From Acetivibrio alkalicellulosi (GTDB taxonomy: Bacteria > Bacillota > Clostridia > Acetivibrionales > Acetivibrionaceae), in contig VLTH01000002.1 of the NCBI GenBank assembly GCA_008125075.1, positions 547,105 through 611,104 of the forward strand: DNA of 64,000 nucleotides. The letters run 5' to 3'. How positions within the stretch are numbered: position 1 is the stretch's first letter; each line of letters begins with the position of its first letter. The notes below the pieces were generated by a model. That model was not told where the DNA came from. It did not search any database and saw nothing but the letters and a program-made list of their open reading frames with translations. Shown piece by piece: positions 37,708 through 46,486 of this stretch. Position numbers and translations under genes: made by a program.

Positions 37708-37736
37708 TTGACTAAATAATATGTATATGATACATT
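37708..37736 (+). promoter_or_regulatory. Sigma-A-type promoter of the riboswitch-metK transcript
   Basis: TTGACT, a 17-base spacer, then TACATT. The predicted start lies ~20 bases before the S-box aptamer. Confidence 0.55.
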
Positions 37737-37762
37737 GTATTATAACAAAATAATACAGTGAT

Positions 37763-37905
37763 GACCTTATCGCGAGAGGTGGAGGGAATGGGCCCGATGA
37801 AACCCGGCAACCGGAATTTATAATCACGGTGCCAATTCCTACGGGGCAAATGCTCTGGCAGATGAGGAGAAGTAATAATCCTCTTTAAATAAAGGGGTTT
37901 TTTTA
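37763..37905 (+). promoter_or_regulatory. SAM-I (S-box) riboswitch with terminator, controlling metK
   Basis: The aptamer has the S-box core: CTTATCGCGAGAGGTGGAGGGA, with the GATGAAACCCGGCAACC segment, GGTGCCAATTCCTAC, and the closing GATGAGGAGAAG. An intrinsic terminator (CCTCTTT / AAAGGGG plus seven T) follows at 37880-37905, and GAGGAGAAG can act as anti-terminator by pairing with CCTCTTT. In known S-boxes SAM stabilises the aptamer and lets the terminator form, so metK is off when SAM is plentiful. Confidence 0.96.
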
Positions 37906-37983
37906 TTGCCTATATTAGCTGCTATTGTATACCTTTGATAAAAGGTTAATTAATAATATTTAAAACGAGGAGGTTTCAAAAAA

Positions 37984-39180
37984 ATGGCGAAAAAATTATT
38001 TACATCAGAATCTGTAACAGAAGGGCATCCAGATAAAATATGCGATCAGATATCTGATGCAGTGTTAGATGCAATTTATTCTGAAGATCCTATGGCAAGA
38101 GTTGCTTGTGAGACTTCAGTAACTACAGGGTTGGTTCTTGTTGCAGGTGAAATTACAACAGGGTGTTATGTTGATATACCTAAGATTGTAAGAGCTGCAA
38201 TTAAAGAAATTGGATATGACAGAGCTAAATTTGGCTTTGATGGAGACACTTGTGCTGTATTGACTGCAATTGATGAGCAATCTCCTGATATAGCGATGGG
38301 AGTTGACAAAGCTCTTGAAGCTAAAAAGGGTGAAATGACGGATGAGCAAATAGAAGCAATTGGAGCAGGTGACCAGGGAATGATGTTTGGATATGCATGT
38401 GATGAAACTCCTGAACTTATGCCAATGCCAATTTCTTTAGCCCACAAATTGACTCAAAAACTTAGTCAGGTAAGAAAAGAAGGAGTATTACAGTACTTAA
38501 GGCCAGATGGTAAATCCCAGGTTACAGTTGAATATGAAGGAGACAAGCCTGTTAGGGTTGATGCAGTAGTTATATCTACTCAGCATGGTCCTGAAGTGGA
38601 ACATGATACAATAGAGAAAGACATCATTGAAAAAGTTATTAAGCCTGTAATACCATCAGAGTTGATTGATGACAATACAAAGTATTATGTTAATCCTACA
38701 GGAAGATTTGTTGTAGGTGGACCACAAGGGGATGCAGGACTTACTGGAAGAAAGATAATTGTTGATACCTATGGTGGATTTGCAAGACACGGTGGAGGAG
38801 CTTTTTCAGGTAAGGATCCTACCAAGGTTGACCGTTCGGCAGCATATGCATCACGTTATGTAGCAAAAAATATTGTAGCGGCAGGATTAGCTTCAAGATG
38901 TGAAGTGCAGCTTGCATATGCAATAGGAGTAGCAAGACCTGTGTCTGTTAGAGTTGATACTTTTGGAACAAATACAATAGCAGAAGAGAAAATAGAAGAG
39001 TTGGTTCAAAAACACTTTGATTTAAGACCTGCGGGTATCATTAAAACACTTGACTTAAGAAGACCTATATATAAGCAAACAGCAGCATATGGGCATTTTG
39101 GAAGAACTGATATAGATTTACCATGGGAAAAAACAGATAAAGCAGATGAATTAAGAAAAAAAGCGTTGGAAATGAAGTAA
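37984..39180 (+). CDS. metK: S-adenosylmethionine synthase
   Basis: Makes SAM from methionine and ATP. The 398-residue protein starts [22 protein letters not shown], the first signature, followed by [15 protein letters not shown] for ATP binding and [19 protein letters not shown], the conserved glycine-rich loop. Length and ends match the family. The ribosome site GAGGAGG precedes the ATG. Control is by the S-box riboswitch upstream. Confidence 0.98.
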   Translation: MAKKLFTSESVTEGHPDKICDQISDAVLDAIYSEDPMARVACETSVTTGLVLVAGEITTGCYVDIPKIVRAAIKEIGYDRAKFGFDGDTCAVLTAIDEQSPDIAMGVDKALEAKKGEMTDEQIEAIGAGDQGMMFGYACDETPELMPMPISLAHKLTQKLSQVRKEGVLQYLRPDGKSQVTVEYEGDKPVRVDAVVISTQHGPEVEHDTIEKDIIEKVIKPVIPSELIDDNTKYYVNPTGRFVVGGPQGDAGLTGRKIIVDTYGGFARHGGGAFSGKDPTKVDRSAAYASRYVAKNIVAAGLASRCEVQLAYAIGVARPVSVRVDTFGTNTIAEEKIEELVQKHFDLRPAGIIKTLDLRRPIYKQTAAYGHFGRTDIDLPWEKTDKADELRKKALEMK

Positions 39181-39206
39181 ACTAACCTTAAACAAAATAA
39201 AGTATG

Positions 39207-39251
39207 GAACACCTCCTTATTGTAGTTCATAGACTATAACAGGAGGTGTTC
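39207..39251 (+). promoter_or_regulatory. Hairpin that sequesters a ribosome-binding site
   Basis: GAACACCTCCT (39207-39217) and AGGAGGTGTTC (39241-39251) form a perfect 11-bp stem. The right arm contains the full Shine-Dalgarno sequence AGGAGGTG of the small gene that starts at 39257. It also may end the metK transcript, but only TTT follows, so a weak terminator at best. Confidence 0.65.
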
Positions 39252-39256
39252 TTTAT

Positions 39257-39613
39257 ATGTCAAAAACTATTTTTGAAGTTTGTATATTTGTTCTTGCTAC
39301 ATATGGTTTTGTTACACTTATTCATGAAATTATTTTATCTATAAAAAACAGATTCAGATACAACAGCTCAATGATTAAGTTGGTCTTAATAGTAAAAAAT
39401 CAGGGGGATGTAATTGAAGGGGTGCTAAGAAACGTTCTTCCAAGGATTTTTATCAGAAAATTAATGCCAGCAGGTAAACTTATAGTTTTAGACATGGGAT
39501 CAAAGGATGATACTGTTGATATCTTAAAAAAACTTGAAAGAGATTATGAGGGCGTGGAGGTTTTAAAAAGAAGTGAGAGAGAAACCATTTTTAAATCCTT
39601 TGAAGAGGAGTGA
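39257..39613 (+). CDS. Small membrane protein with glycosyltransferase-2-like nucleotide-binding fold
   Basis: A 118-residue protein with an N-terminal membrane helix (~5-28). The rest reads MIKLVLIVKNQGDVIEGVLRN, then KLIVLDMGSKDDTVDILKKL, which is like the start of GT-A family 2 glycosyltransferases (VKNE...I..., DxGSxDxT). The catalytic and acceptor parts are missing, so it is either a stand-alone regulatory or binding version or a trimmed remnant. The strong AGGAGGTG ribosome site is inside a hairpin, which hints at controlled translation. It lies between metK and recD2. Confidence 0.65.
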   Translation: MSKTIFEVCIFVLATYGFVTLIHEIILSIKNRFRYNSSMIKLVLIVKNQGDVIEGVLRNVLPRIFIRKLMPAGKLIVLDMGSKDDTVDILKKLERDYEGVEVLKRSERETIFKSFEEE

Positions 39614-39693
39614 AGGAGGCAAAATATCTTTTCTAAACCCTTTATATAAGGTATAATTAATCTTAGGATTTTATTAAATTAAGGGTGGATATA

Positions 39694-41913
39694 TTGGTTA
39701 CTTATGAGGGTATGATTGAAGATGTAATATTTTCAAATGAGATAAATGGATTTACTGTGTGTGAGATTAAAAGTGAAGAAGAAGCTATAATAGCTGTGGG
39801 CTTTATGCCATTTATCAACGTAGGAGAGATGCTAAAAGTATCGGGACACATGGTAAATCATCCTGATTATGGTGAGCAGCTTAAAGTAGAGATATATGAA
39901 AAGATGCTTCCTAAAACGGTGGAAGCTATTGAAAGATACCTTGGTTCAGGGCTAATAAAAGGCGTTGGACCTGCAACTGCTAAAAAAATAGTTAAGAAAT
40001 TTGGTGAAGACACTTTAAATATAATTCAGTTTCATCCTGAAAAACTTTCCTATGTTAAAGGAATCAACCTTGAAAAGGCCTTTAGAATTGGTCAGATATT
40101 TGAGGAGCAAAAGGGACTTAAGGATGTTGTTATGTTTTTGCAGGAGTATGGGATAAGCCCTAGCTTTTGTGCTAAAATATATAAAGCTTTTGGAGTAAAT
40201 ACTATTGAAGAAATTAGAAAAAACCCATACAGGCTTGCAGAAGAAATTTATGGAATAACTTTTAAAACCTCTGATAGAATTGCAAAGAGTATTGGTATAG
40301 ATCCCACGTCAAAACACAGAATTGCAAGTGGAATAAGATATGTGCTGTCCCAGGCAGCTATAAGTGGACATACCTTTGTTGACAGAGATAACTTAAAAGA
40401 ATACACTTGCCAGCTTTTAGATGTTGATATTTCAGATATTGATGACATATTAATATCAATGGTTATGAATAAATCAATATATGTAGAAAAAGAAGAGGAC
40501 TATAGCAGGGTGTATTTAAGCTCTTATTACAATGCAGAACTAAGTGTATGCAGAAAGCTTTTCGATTTGTCTACTGTTACTTTTAAAGGAGATATAAGTG
40601 ATTTTGATGACAAAATAGAAGATATTCAAAAAATAGAGGGAATAGAGCTTGCCCAAAAGCAAAAAGAGGCTGTAAGACAGGCTCTAATTAATGGTGTTCT
40701 TGTTATAACAGGGGGGCCTGGAACAGGTAAAACTACAATAATTAAAACTATAATTAACCTTTTAGATAGTGAAGGATATAAATTTTCACTGGCAGCACCT
40801 ACAGGAAGAGCAGCAAAGAGAATGACAGAGGCAACAGGTCATGAGGCAAAGACAATTCACAGGCTTTTAGAAATTGGATATGCTGGAAATGAGGACGAGC
40901 TTGTATTTATGAAGACAGAAGCCAATCCAATAGAGGCAGATGCTGTTATTATAGATGAGGTATCTATGGTGGATATACTATTAATGAACCACCTATTAAA
41001 AGCCATTGCCTGTGGTACAAGACTTATACTTGTGGGTGATGTGGATCAACTTCCTTCAGTTGGTGCCGGTAACGTACTTTGGGACATTATAAAAAGCGGA
41101 GTTATAAGTACAGTAAAGTTAACAGAAGTATTCAGACAGGCACAGGAGAGCATGATTGTTGTAAATGCCCATAAAATCAATAAGGGAGAAGATCCTATAC
41201 TTAATAATAGGGACAAGGACTTTTTTTTAGTTTCAAGAAATTCATCAAAGGAAATTGTATCAACTATAATAGAGTTATGTAGTAGTAGAATACCAAAGAC
41301 ATATGGATTTGAGCCTATGAAGGGTATTCAAATTCTAACACCTATGCGAAAAGGAATGGCAGGAGTTATTAGTTTAAACAAAGAGTTGCAAAAAATTTTA
41401 AATCCTTATGGGAAAGATAAAAAAGAAAAGCTTTTTAGAGATGTCTTGTTTCGTGAAGGTGATAGGGTTATGCAAATTAAAAACAACTACAACTTAAAGT
41501 GGAAAAAAGATGATGAAACAGGTTATGAGGGTATGGGAGTTTTTAATGGTGATACAGGTATAATAAGGCAAATTGACGATGAAGAACAAAATATAGTTGT
41601 TGTATTTGAAGATAATAGAATAGTTGAATATGATTATACAATTTTAGATGAGTTAGATCCAGCCTTTGCGGTTACAGTTCACAAAAGTCAGGGAAGTGAG
41701 TTTCCGGTGGTTATAATGCCTGTTTTTTCAGGTCCATCTGTTTTATTGACAAGAAACCTTTTGTATACAGCTGTAACAAGAGCAAAGGAACTGGTAATAC
41801 TTGTGGGGTCAAAAGAGTGTCTTAAGGAAATGATATGTAATGATAGAGAAACAAATAGAAATTCTGACTTAGGAGGAAAACTCATAAGATGTATAACTGG
41901 AATTGGTTGGTGA
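39694..41913 (+). CDS. recD2: RecD2-type DNA helicase (RecD/TraA family)
   Basis: A 5'-3' DNA helicase in repair, not part of RecBCD. About 739 residues. The N-terminal OB-like part (~1-75) is followed by helix-hairpin-helix (GSGLIKGVGPATAKKIVKKFG), and the two RecA-like domains. Walker A ITGGPGTGKTTIIK lies at ~345, motif II is IIDEVSMVD, then DVDQLPSVGAG, and the C-terminal VTVHKSQGSEF motif is present. TTG 39694 is preferred, as AAGGGTGG sits ~5 bases before it; GTG 39685 is in frame but lacks its own ribosome site. The stop is 3 bases from comF, so they form an operon. Confidence 0.93.
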   Translation: MVTYEGMIEDVIFSNEINGFTVCEIKSEEEAIIAVGFMPFINVGEMLKVSGHMVNHPDYGEQLKVEIYEKMLPKTVEAIERYLGSGLIKGVGPATAKKIVKKFGEDTLNIIQFHPEKLSYVKGINLEKAFRIGQIFEEQKGLKDVVMFLQEYGISPSFCAKIYKAFGVNTIEEIRKNPYRLAEEIYGITFKTSDRIAKSIGIDPTSKHRIASGIRYVLSQAAISGHTFVDRDNLKEYTCQLLDVDISDIDDILISMVMNKSIYVEKEEDYSRVYLSSYYNAELSVCRKLFDLSTVTFKGDISDFDDKIEDIQKIEGIELAQKQKEAVRQALINGVLVITGGPGTGKTTIIKTIINLLDSEGYKFSLAAPTGRAAKRMTEATGHEAKTIHRLLEIGYAGNEDELVFMKTEANPIEADAVIIDEVSMVDILLMNHLLKAIACGTRLILVGDVDQLPSVGAGNVLWDIIKSGVISTVKLTEVFRQAQESMIVVNAHKINKGEDPILNNRDKDFFLVSRNSSKEIVSTIIELCSSRIPKTYGFEPMKGIQILTPMRKGMAGVISLNKELQKILNPYGKDKKEKLFRDVLFREGDRVMQIKNNYNLKWKKDDETGYEGMGVFNGDTGIIRQIDDEEQNIVVVFEDNRIVEYDYTILDELDPAFAVTVHKSQGSEFPVVIMPVFSGPSVLLTRNLLYTAVTRAKELVILVGSKECLKEMICNDRETNRNSDLGGKLIRCITGIGW

Positions 41914-41916
41914 TAG

Positions 41917-42579
41917 ATGTTGATTAAGTGGTTTTTAAATCTCTTGTTTCCACCAAGGTGTATATTTTGCAACAAAATCTTAAATTTTAAAAGTGAAATA
42001 TGTATTTGTAATGACTGTCCTTCTAAAATACCATTTGTTCAAGATAATGAAATTCAGGAGACAAAAGGTTATTATGATGAGCTTATATGCCTATGTAGTT
42101 ATAGGGGAATTATTAAAGATGCAATTATAAGATTTAAGTTTTTTAACAAATCTTCCTACCATAAAGTTTTTGCTATACTTTTAGCAGAGAGAATTCAAAA
42201 AACAAAGAATGTAAAAGAAATAGATTATATAGTAAGTGTACCACTACACCAGCTAAAAGAACAGGCTAGAGGATATAATCAGTCCTATCTTATATCAAGT
42301 GAATTAAGTCGTTTAACAGGAATAAAAGAAGGTTCATATTTACTAAAGAGAATCAAAAATACAAAGAGCCAAAGCCTTTTACATAAATACAAAAGAGCAA
42401 TTAATGTAAAAGAAGCATTTAAAGTAACTAATCAGATTGATGTAGAAGATAAAACCATACTTCTTTTAGATGACATACTTACAACTGGAAATACTTTAAA
42501 TGAGTGCAGTAGAGTATTAAAAGAAGCAGGTGCTAAAAAAATTATTGTAGTTGTTCTTGCAACAGGAAGAAAGTTATAA
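41917..42579 (+). CDS. comFC: ComF-family protein (phosphoribosyltransferase-like)
   Basis: A 220-residue protein with an N-terminal four-Cys zinc knuckle (CIFCNKI..CICNDC), and a PRTase-type fold with YIVSVPLHQLKEQARGYNQS and the PRPP-loop motif ILLLDDILTTGNTL. ComFC proteins help DNA uptake in competence; in clostridia without known competence their role is unclear. It is coupled to recD2 and followed by the flagellar cluster; yvyF is also downstream of comFC in Bacillus. Confidence 0.9.
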   Translation: MLIKWFLNLLFPPRCIFCNKILNFKSEICICNDCPSKIPFVQDNEIQETKGYYDELICLCSYRGIIKDAIIRFKFFNKSSYHKVFAILLAERIQKTKNVKEIDYIVSVPLHQLKEQARGYNQSYLISSELSRLTGIKEGSYLLKRIKNTKSQSLLHKYKRAINVKEAFKVTNQIDVEDKTILLLDDILTTGNTLNECSRVLKEAGAKKIIVVVLATGRKL

Positions 42580-42604
42580 GTCTTTTAATTTGTCTTTCCT
42601 ATTA

Positions 42605-42680
42605 TAAATCTTCAGTTGGAGTTGAGTCTTCACCTGAAGCCTCGATGTTTAGCTTTAGCTAAACGAGTTCACTCTAAGTA
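42605..42680. other. Palindromic structures between comFC and yvyF
   Basis: CTTCAGTTGGAG..TCTTCACCTGAAG forms an imperfect hairpin, and TTTAGCTTTAGCTAAA forms a tight one. The first resembles the terminator at 58871-58908 (TTCAGGTGGAG / CTCCACCTGAA). They probably end the recD2-comFC transcript. Neither is followed by a long T-run. Confidence 0.5.
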
Positions 42681-42821
42681 TTATTTGTAAAATGGCAACT
42701 ATATTTTTACCGTTCATAAATGATCTAGATAACCTGCATTTTGATAAATTTAAAAAAATAATAAAGATTTTTATAATAACTGTCGAAATATATTGTGTAG
42801 AGGGAAATGGAGGTATTTGAA

Positions 42822-43250
42822 ATGTTAGATGTGAAAAATTGCAAAAAATGTGGTAAAATATTTAACTATACTGGTGATACCCCTATTTGCCAAAATTGTA
42901 AAGCAGCTGATGATGCGGATTTTAAAAGAGTTAAAGAATACCTTTATGATCACTCTGGAGCATCTATATTTCAAGTTTCGAAAGAACTTGAAATAAGTGT
43001 ACAGAGAATAAAGGCATATTTAAGAGAAGGAAGACTTGAAATAGTTGGTGACGATGGCAATATGATTTTAGAATGTGAAAGATGTGGTAAATCTATTAAA
43101 TCAGGACGATTTTGTGCCGAGTGTTCTAAAAATGTTGTAAGCGATATTAAGTCTGCTGTTAATAAAATGAGTGGATCTTTAACTAAAGAAAATGATACAA
43201 CAGCAAAAAGGGGCTCGGGAATGAAATATCTTCATAAGGATGATAAATAA
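42822..43250 (+). CDS. yvyF: Flagellar-region protein YvyF
   Basis: A 142-residue protein with two zinc-ribbon-like segments, CKKCGKIFNYTGDTPICQNC at the start and CERCGKSIKSGRFCAEC near 85-100. A winged-helix-like part lies between them (YDHSGASIFQVSKELEISVQRIKAYLREG). This is the TIGR03826-type protein at the head of Firmicutes late flagellar operons. It probably binds nucleic acid, but its exact role is unknown. The ATG at 42822 follows GGAGG; the upstream ATG 42807 overlaps that site. Confidence 0.87.
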   Translation: MLDVKNCKKCGKIFNYTGDTPICQNCKAADDADFKRVKEYLYDHSGASIFQVSKELEISVQRIKAYLREGRLEIVGDDGNMILECERCGKSIKSGRFCAECSKNVVSDIKSAVNKMSGSLTKENDTTAKRGSGMKYLHKDDK

Positions 43251-43513
43251 TGATTGTTTGAGGAATTACATAAATGTTTATAAAAAACAAAATTTATATT
43301 AATTTATTTTTTAAGTTGACGATATTCTTAATATAGGGGAAAAAAGTTTAAACTAATGATGATATTAATACTATGATGTATATAAATATTAAACTCTTCT
43401 TACTTTGAATTCTAAACACTAATGAATTAAGGAATGATTTTAGCTAAGGGTTGCAATATTTATATGCGCAAGTGTTAAATATAAACAAATTTTTAAGGAG
43501 GTAGGTGGTAATT

Positions 43514-43801
43514 ATGAAGATTCCGGGAGGAATCCCAAGGGTTACTGAAGTTTACGACAAGCACAAGAGTGTAAAGAAAGCTGGCAAAAGCAGCAATGTA
43601 ACTTCAAAAAAAGATGTAGTATCTATTTCTAATCAGGCTAAAGACTTTCAAACAGTTATGAAAGCTTTAAAGAATGTTCCTGATATGAGAAAAGAAAAAG
43701 TTGAAAAATTGGCTAAAGAATTTGAAGAAGGAAAATATCAAGTAAAAGAAATGGATATTGCTGATAGGATACTTAAGTCTATTTCAGAAAAAAAAGAATA
43801 G
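43514..43801 (+). CDS. flgM: Anti-sigma-28 factor FlgM
   Basis: A 95-residue inhibitor of sigma-D/FliA, held until the hook is complete. The N-terminus has KIPGGIPRVTEVY. The C-terminal half (DVVSISNQAKDFQTVMKALKNVPDMRKEKVEKLAKEFEEGKYQV, in two helical parts) contains the sigma-binding D-x-V-x-I-S and the VR/K-EKVEKLK-type motif. ATG 43514 follows GGAGGTAGGTGG. It stands between yvyF and flgN as in Bacillus. Confidence 0.93.
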   Translation: MKIPGGIPRVTEVYDKHKSVKKAGKSSNVTSKKDVVSISNQAKDFQTVMKALKNVPDMRKEKVEKLAKEFEEGKYQVKEMDIADRILKSISEKKE

Positions 43802-43908
43802 TTTATTTTAGATTTGCGGGTTAACAGAGAATTAATATTCTAAGATTATCCCGCAAAAAATTTATTACTACATAATTAAAAAAATAATTTCAGGTGGTGT
43901 GTATATAT

Positions 43909-44409
43909 ATGGAATTTCACAGGATGGATTCTCTATTTGAAATATTAAATCAAGAAGCATTAATTTATGAAGATATATTAAAGATTTCAAGGGACAAGAC
44001 AGATATAATTATAAAGGGAAAAGTAAATGAACTTGAAAACATTACAAAACTTGAACAGTCTCTTATAGTTAAGATGGGGAAGCTTGAAATTCTAAGGGAG
44101 AGTTTAATTGAAGAAATATCTCAAGAATTGGACATTAAAGAATCTAATGCCACTGTTTCTTTAATTGCACAGCACTTAGACAAAGATACATCAACGAAGC
44201 TTTATGAGTATAAAAGTAAGATGGAAAACCTTTTAGCTGAGCTTAAAGACATAAATGAGCTAAACTCAAAGCTTTTACAAAACTCTATTGATTATATAGA
44301 CTTTTCGTTAAATGTTTTGTCAAGTGCTTCTGAAAGTGACAACAATTATGGACATGAAGGACAAATAAGTGAAGGAAAGAAAAAGACATTTTTTGATGTA
44401 AAACTATAG
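43909..44409 (+). CDS. flgN: FlgN-type flagellar chaperone
   Basis: A 166-residue, almost wholly helical protein, the export chaperone of the hook-associated proteins FlgK and FlgL. The pattern (LFEILNQEALIYEDILKISRDK..., ENITKLEQSLIVKMGKLE...) and position, between flgM and flgK, identify it. ATG 43909 is taken with AGGTGG 11 bases upstream. An in-frame GTG lies at 43894. Confidence 0.9.
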   Translation: MEFHRMDSLFEILNQEALIYEDILKISRDKTDIIIKGKVNELENITKLEQSLIVKMGKLEILRESLIEEISQELDIKESNATVSLIAQHLDKDTSTKLYEYKSKMENLLAELKDINELNSKLLQNSIDYIDFSLNVLSSASESDNNYGHEGQISEGKKKTFFDVKL

Positions 44410-44433
44410 ATACTTAAGGAACGGAGGATTATT

Positions 44434-46479
44434 ATGGCTGTAGGTTTTGCCAGTTTTGAAATAGCACGAACAGGAATGTATGTAAATGAAAGAGGTCTTT
44501 TTGTAACAGGCCACAATATTTCCAACGTAAATACTCCTGGGTATGTAAGGCAACAGGCTATGATTACTAGTGGACCCTATCATAACCAAAATAGCCAGTA
44601 TCAAATGGGCCTTGGTGCAGATATACAGCAAATAAGGCAAATAAGGCATATGTTTTTAGATAATATATACAGGGCAGAAAGTACAACTTTAGGATATTGG
44701 GAATCTAGAGCAAAAACATATAATGATGTCCAGGCTATTTTAGCTGAGCCTATGGGAAGCGGTTTACAGGACGTAATGAATCAATTCTGGGACTCCTGGC
44801 AGGAGCTCTCAAAAGAACCTGACAGTCTTACTGCAAGAGCAGTGGTAAGGCAAAGAGCAGAGGCCTTTGTCTATCATGTAAACCATATGGGTAACCAGCT
44901 AAATAAACTTCAGGATGATTTAAACTCTGAAATAAGAGTTCGTATAGATGAAGTCAATAATATAACAAGGCAAATAGCACAGCTTAATGTTGAAATACTT
45001 AAGGTAGAGGTATCAAAAGACACTGCAAATGATTTCAGGGATACAAGAAATACATTGGTAGACAGATTATCAAAACTTCTTAATGTAGAAGTTAATGAAA
45101 TGCAGGACAGCCAGTTAGATATAACTATTGGAGGATATTTTTTAGTTAGTAAGGGCAAGAGCACAAACCTCTACCCGGCAGAAAGCCAAGCAGGAGGGTT
45201 ATATTATGTTCCTAAAATTGAGGGTACAGATATAGAAGTACCTGTTAAAAACGGTATAATTAAAGGACTTATGGAATCTAGAGGTGAAGTTTTAGGTGCA
45301 ACAGGAAGTGTAGAAAACGGAACACCAGATACAAAAGCTGATATAGTATTTGCAATTGATGTTTCAAGTGCAAGTGATGAATATTTAGAAAATGTAAAGG
45401 CTTCCATAGAAAGTTATGTAGAAGGAGTAAAGAGAATGGGTCTTGACTACAACTACAGGCTTATAATATATGGAGGAGAAAATATCAGCCATATAAATCA
45501 TGGAAAAGATATCGATGGACTTTTAAATGAGGTAAATAATATAGCAGAAGCTGTAGTAGCAGGAACGAGTTTTGGTGATGTTGTAGATATAATGGAAAAT
45601 ATAGACCATTTAAGAGAAGGAACAAACAAATATACTCTTGTCTTTACAGGAGAAGGAGGTAGTTCCACTATTTCTTTAGAACAGGGACAGGATTACATGG
45701 AAAGATTAAACTCAATAGGTATAAATACTTCCATTGTAAAAGATGGTACACATTTTGACTCTGTTACAGTTGAAGCTTGGGATGTTATTGGAAGTGGAAC
45801 AGGTGGAAAACTTCACAATATTGAAGTAGAAGACTTTCAAAATATAATGACAACTATATACAGAAATATAAATGACGATATAAATGGTAAAATAAGTATT
45901 GTACCTGACTCCCTAAATATTTTGCCCCATTTAAAGAAAAAATTAAATGCCCTTATAAATATACTAGTTCGAGAAATAAACTATATTCATACAAGTGGCA
46001 AAACTCTTGGAAATCCACCTTTAGATGGACAGGACTTTTTTGTACCTATAAATCCTAAGTATCCTTTAGAGATGGGAAATATAAAGTTAAATGACAATCT
46101 AACAAACTTAAATAATATAGTTGCATCTTATAGTGGAGACAGTGGTGACAATAGTATTGCCATTAAAATAGCAAATTTAAGACAGGTTACGCTCATTAAA
46201 GACTTCAAGGGAATACTTAGCACAGATGGTTATTACCAAGCTATAATATTAGGTGTTGGAAGTGGTGGTTCGGAGGCTGAAAGGATATCTGAAAACCAAA
46301 GGAAGTTAGTTTTATCAGCAGATTCTCATAGGCAGTCAATTATGGGGGTTTCAATGGATGAAGAAATGTCAAATATGCTAAAGTTTAAATTTGCATACAA
46401 TGCTTCAGCAAGGGCGATAAATGTTGTAGATGAGATGATAGAAACCATAGTAACGAGAATGGGGATTGTAGGAAGGTGA
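44434..46479 (+). CDS. flgK: Flagellar hook-associated protein FlgK with an inserted von Willebrand factor A-like domain
   Basis: First hook-filament junction protein, 681 residues. The N-terminal D0/D1 (FEIARTGMYVNERGLFVTGHNISNVNTPGY) and C-terminal D0/D1 (GVSMDEEMSNMLKFKFAYNASARAINVVDEMIETI) are intact. Residues ~302-482 are an insertion with the vWA fold order: ADIVFAIDVSS (strand 1), YNYRLIIYGGE, GTSFGDVVDIM, KYTLVFTGEGG, NSIGINTSIV. The metal site is only partly kept: DVSSAS instead of DxSxS, Thr kept in GTSFG, and no TD in TGEGG. The insertion sits where the tandem paralogue has only a short loop after GLLDVRDG. It is followed by the second flgK after 7 bases. Confidence 0.93.
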   Translation: MAVGFASFEIARTGMYVNERGLFVTGHNISNVNTPGYVRQQAMITSGPYHNQNSQYQMGLGADIQQIRQIRHMFLDNIYRAESTTLGYWESRAKTYNDVQAILAEPMGSGLQDVMNQFWDSWQELSKEPDSLTARAVVRQRAEAFVYHVNHMGNQLNKLQDDLNSEIRVRIDEVNNITRQIAQLNVEILKVEVSKDTANDFRDTRNTLVDRLSKLLNVEVNEMQDSQLDITIGGYFLVSKGKSTNLYPAESQAGGLYYVPKIEGTDIEVPVKNGIIKGLMESRGEVLGATGSVENGTPDTKADIVFAIDVSSASDEYLENVKASIESYVEGVKRMGLDYNYRLIIYGGENISHINHGKDIDGLLNEVNNIAEAVVAGTSFGDVVDIMENIDHLREGTNKYTLVFTGEGGSSTISLEQGQDYMERLNSIGINTSIVKDGTHFDSVTVEAWDVIGSGTGGKLHNIEVEDFQNIMTTIYRNINDDINGKISIVPDSLNILPHLKKKLNALINILVREINYIHTSGKTLGNPPLDGQDFFVPINPKYPLEMGNIKLNDNLTNLNNIVASYSGDSGDNSIAIKIANLRQVTLIKDFKGILSTDGYYQAIILGVGSGGSEAERISENQRKLVLSADSHRQSIMGVSMDEEMSNMLKFKFAYNASARAINVVDEMIETIVTRMGIVGR

Positions 46480-46486
46480 TAAGCAG

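Noticed and set aside
45337-45400. Functional MIDAS metal site in the FlgK insertion
   Set aside because: DxSxS is not met (DVSSAS) and the later Asp is missing, so metal binding cannot be claimed.
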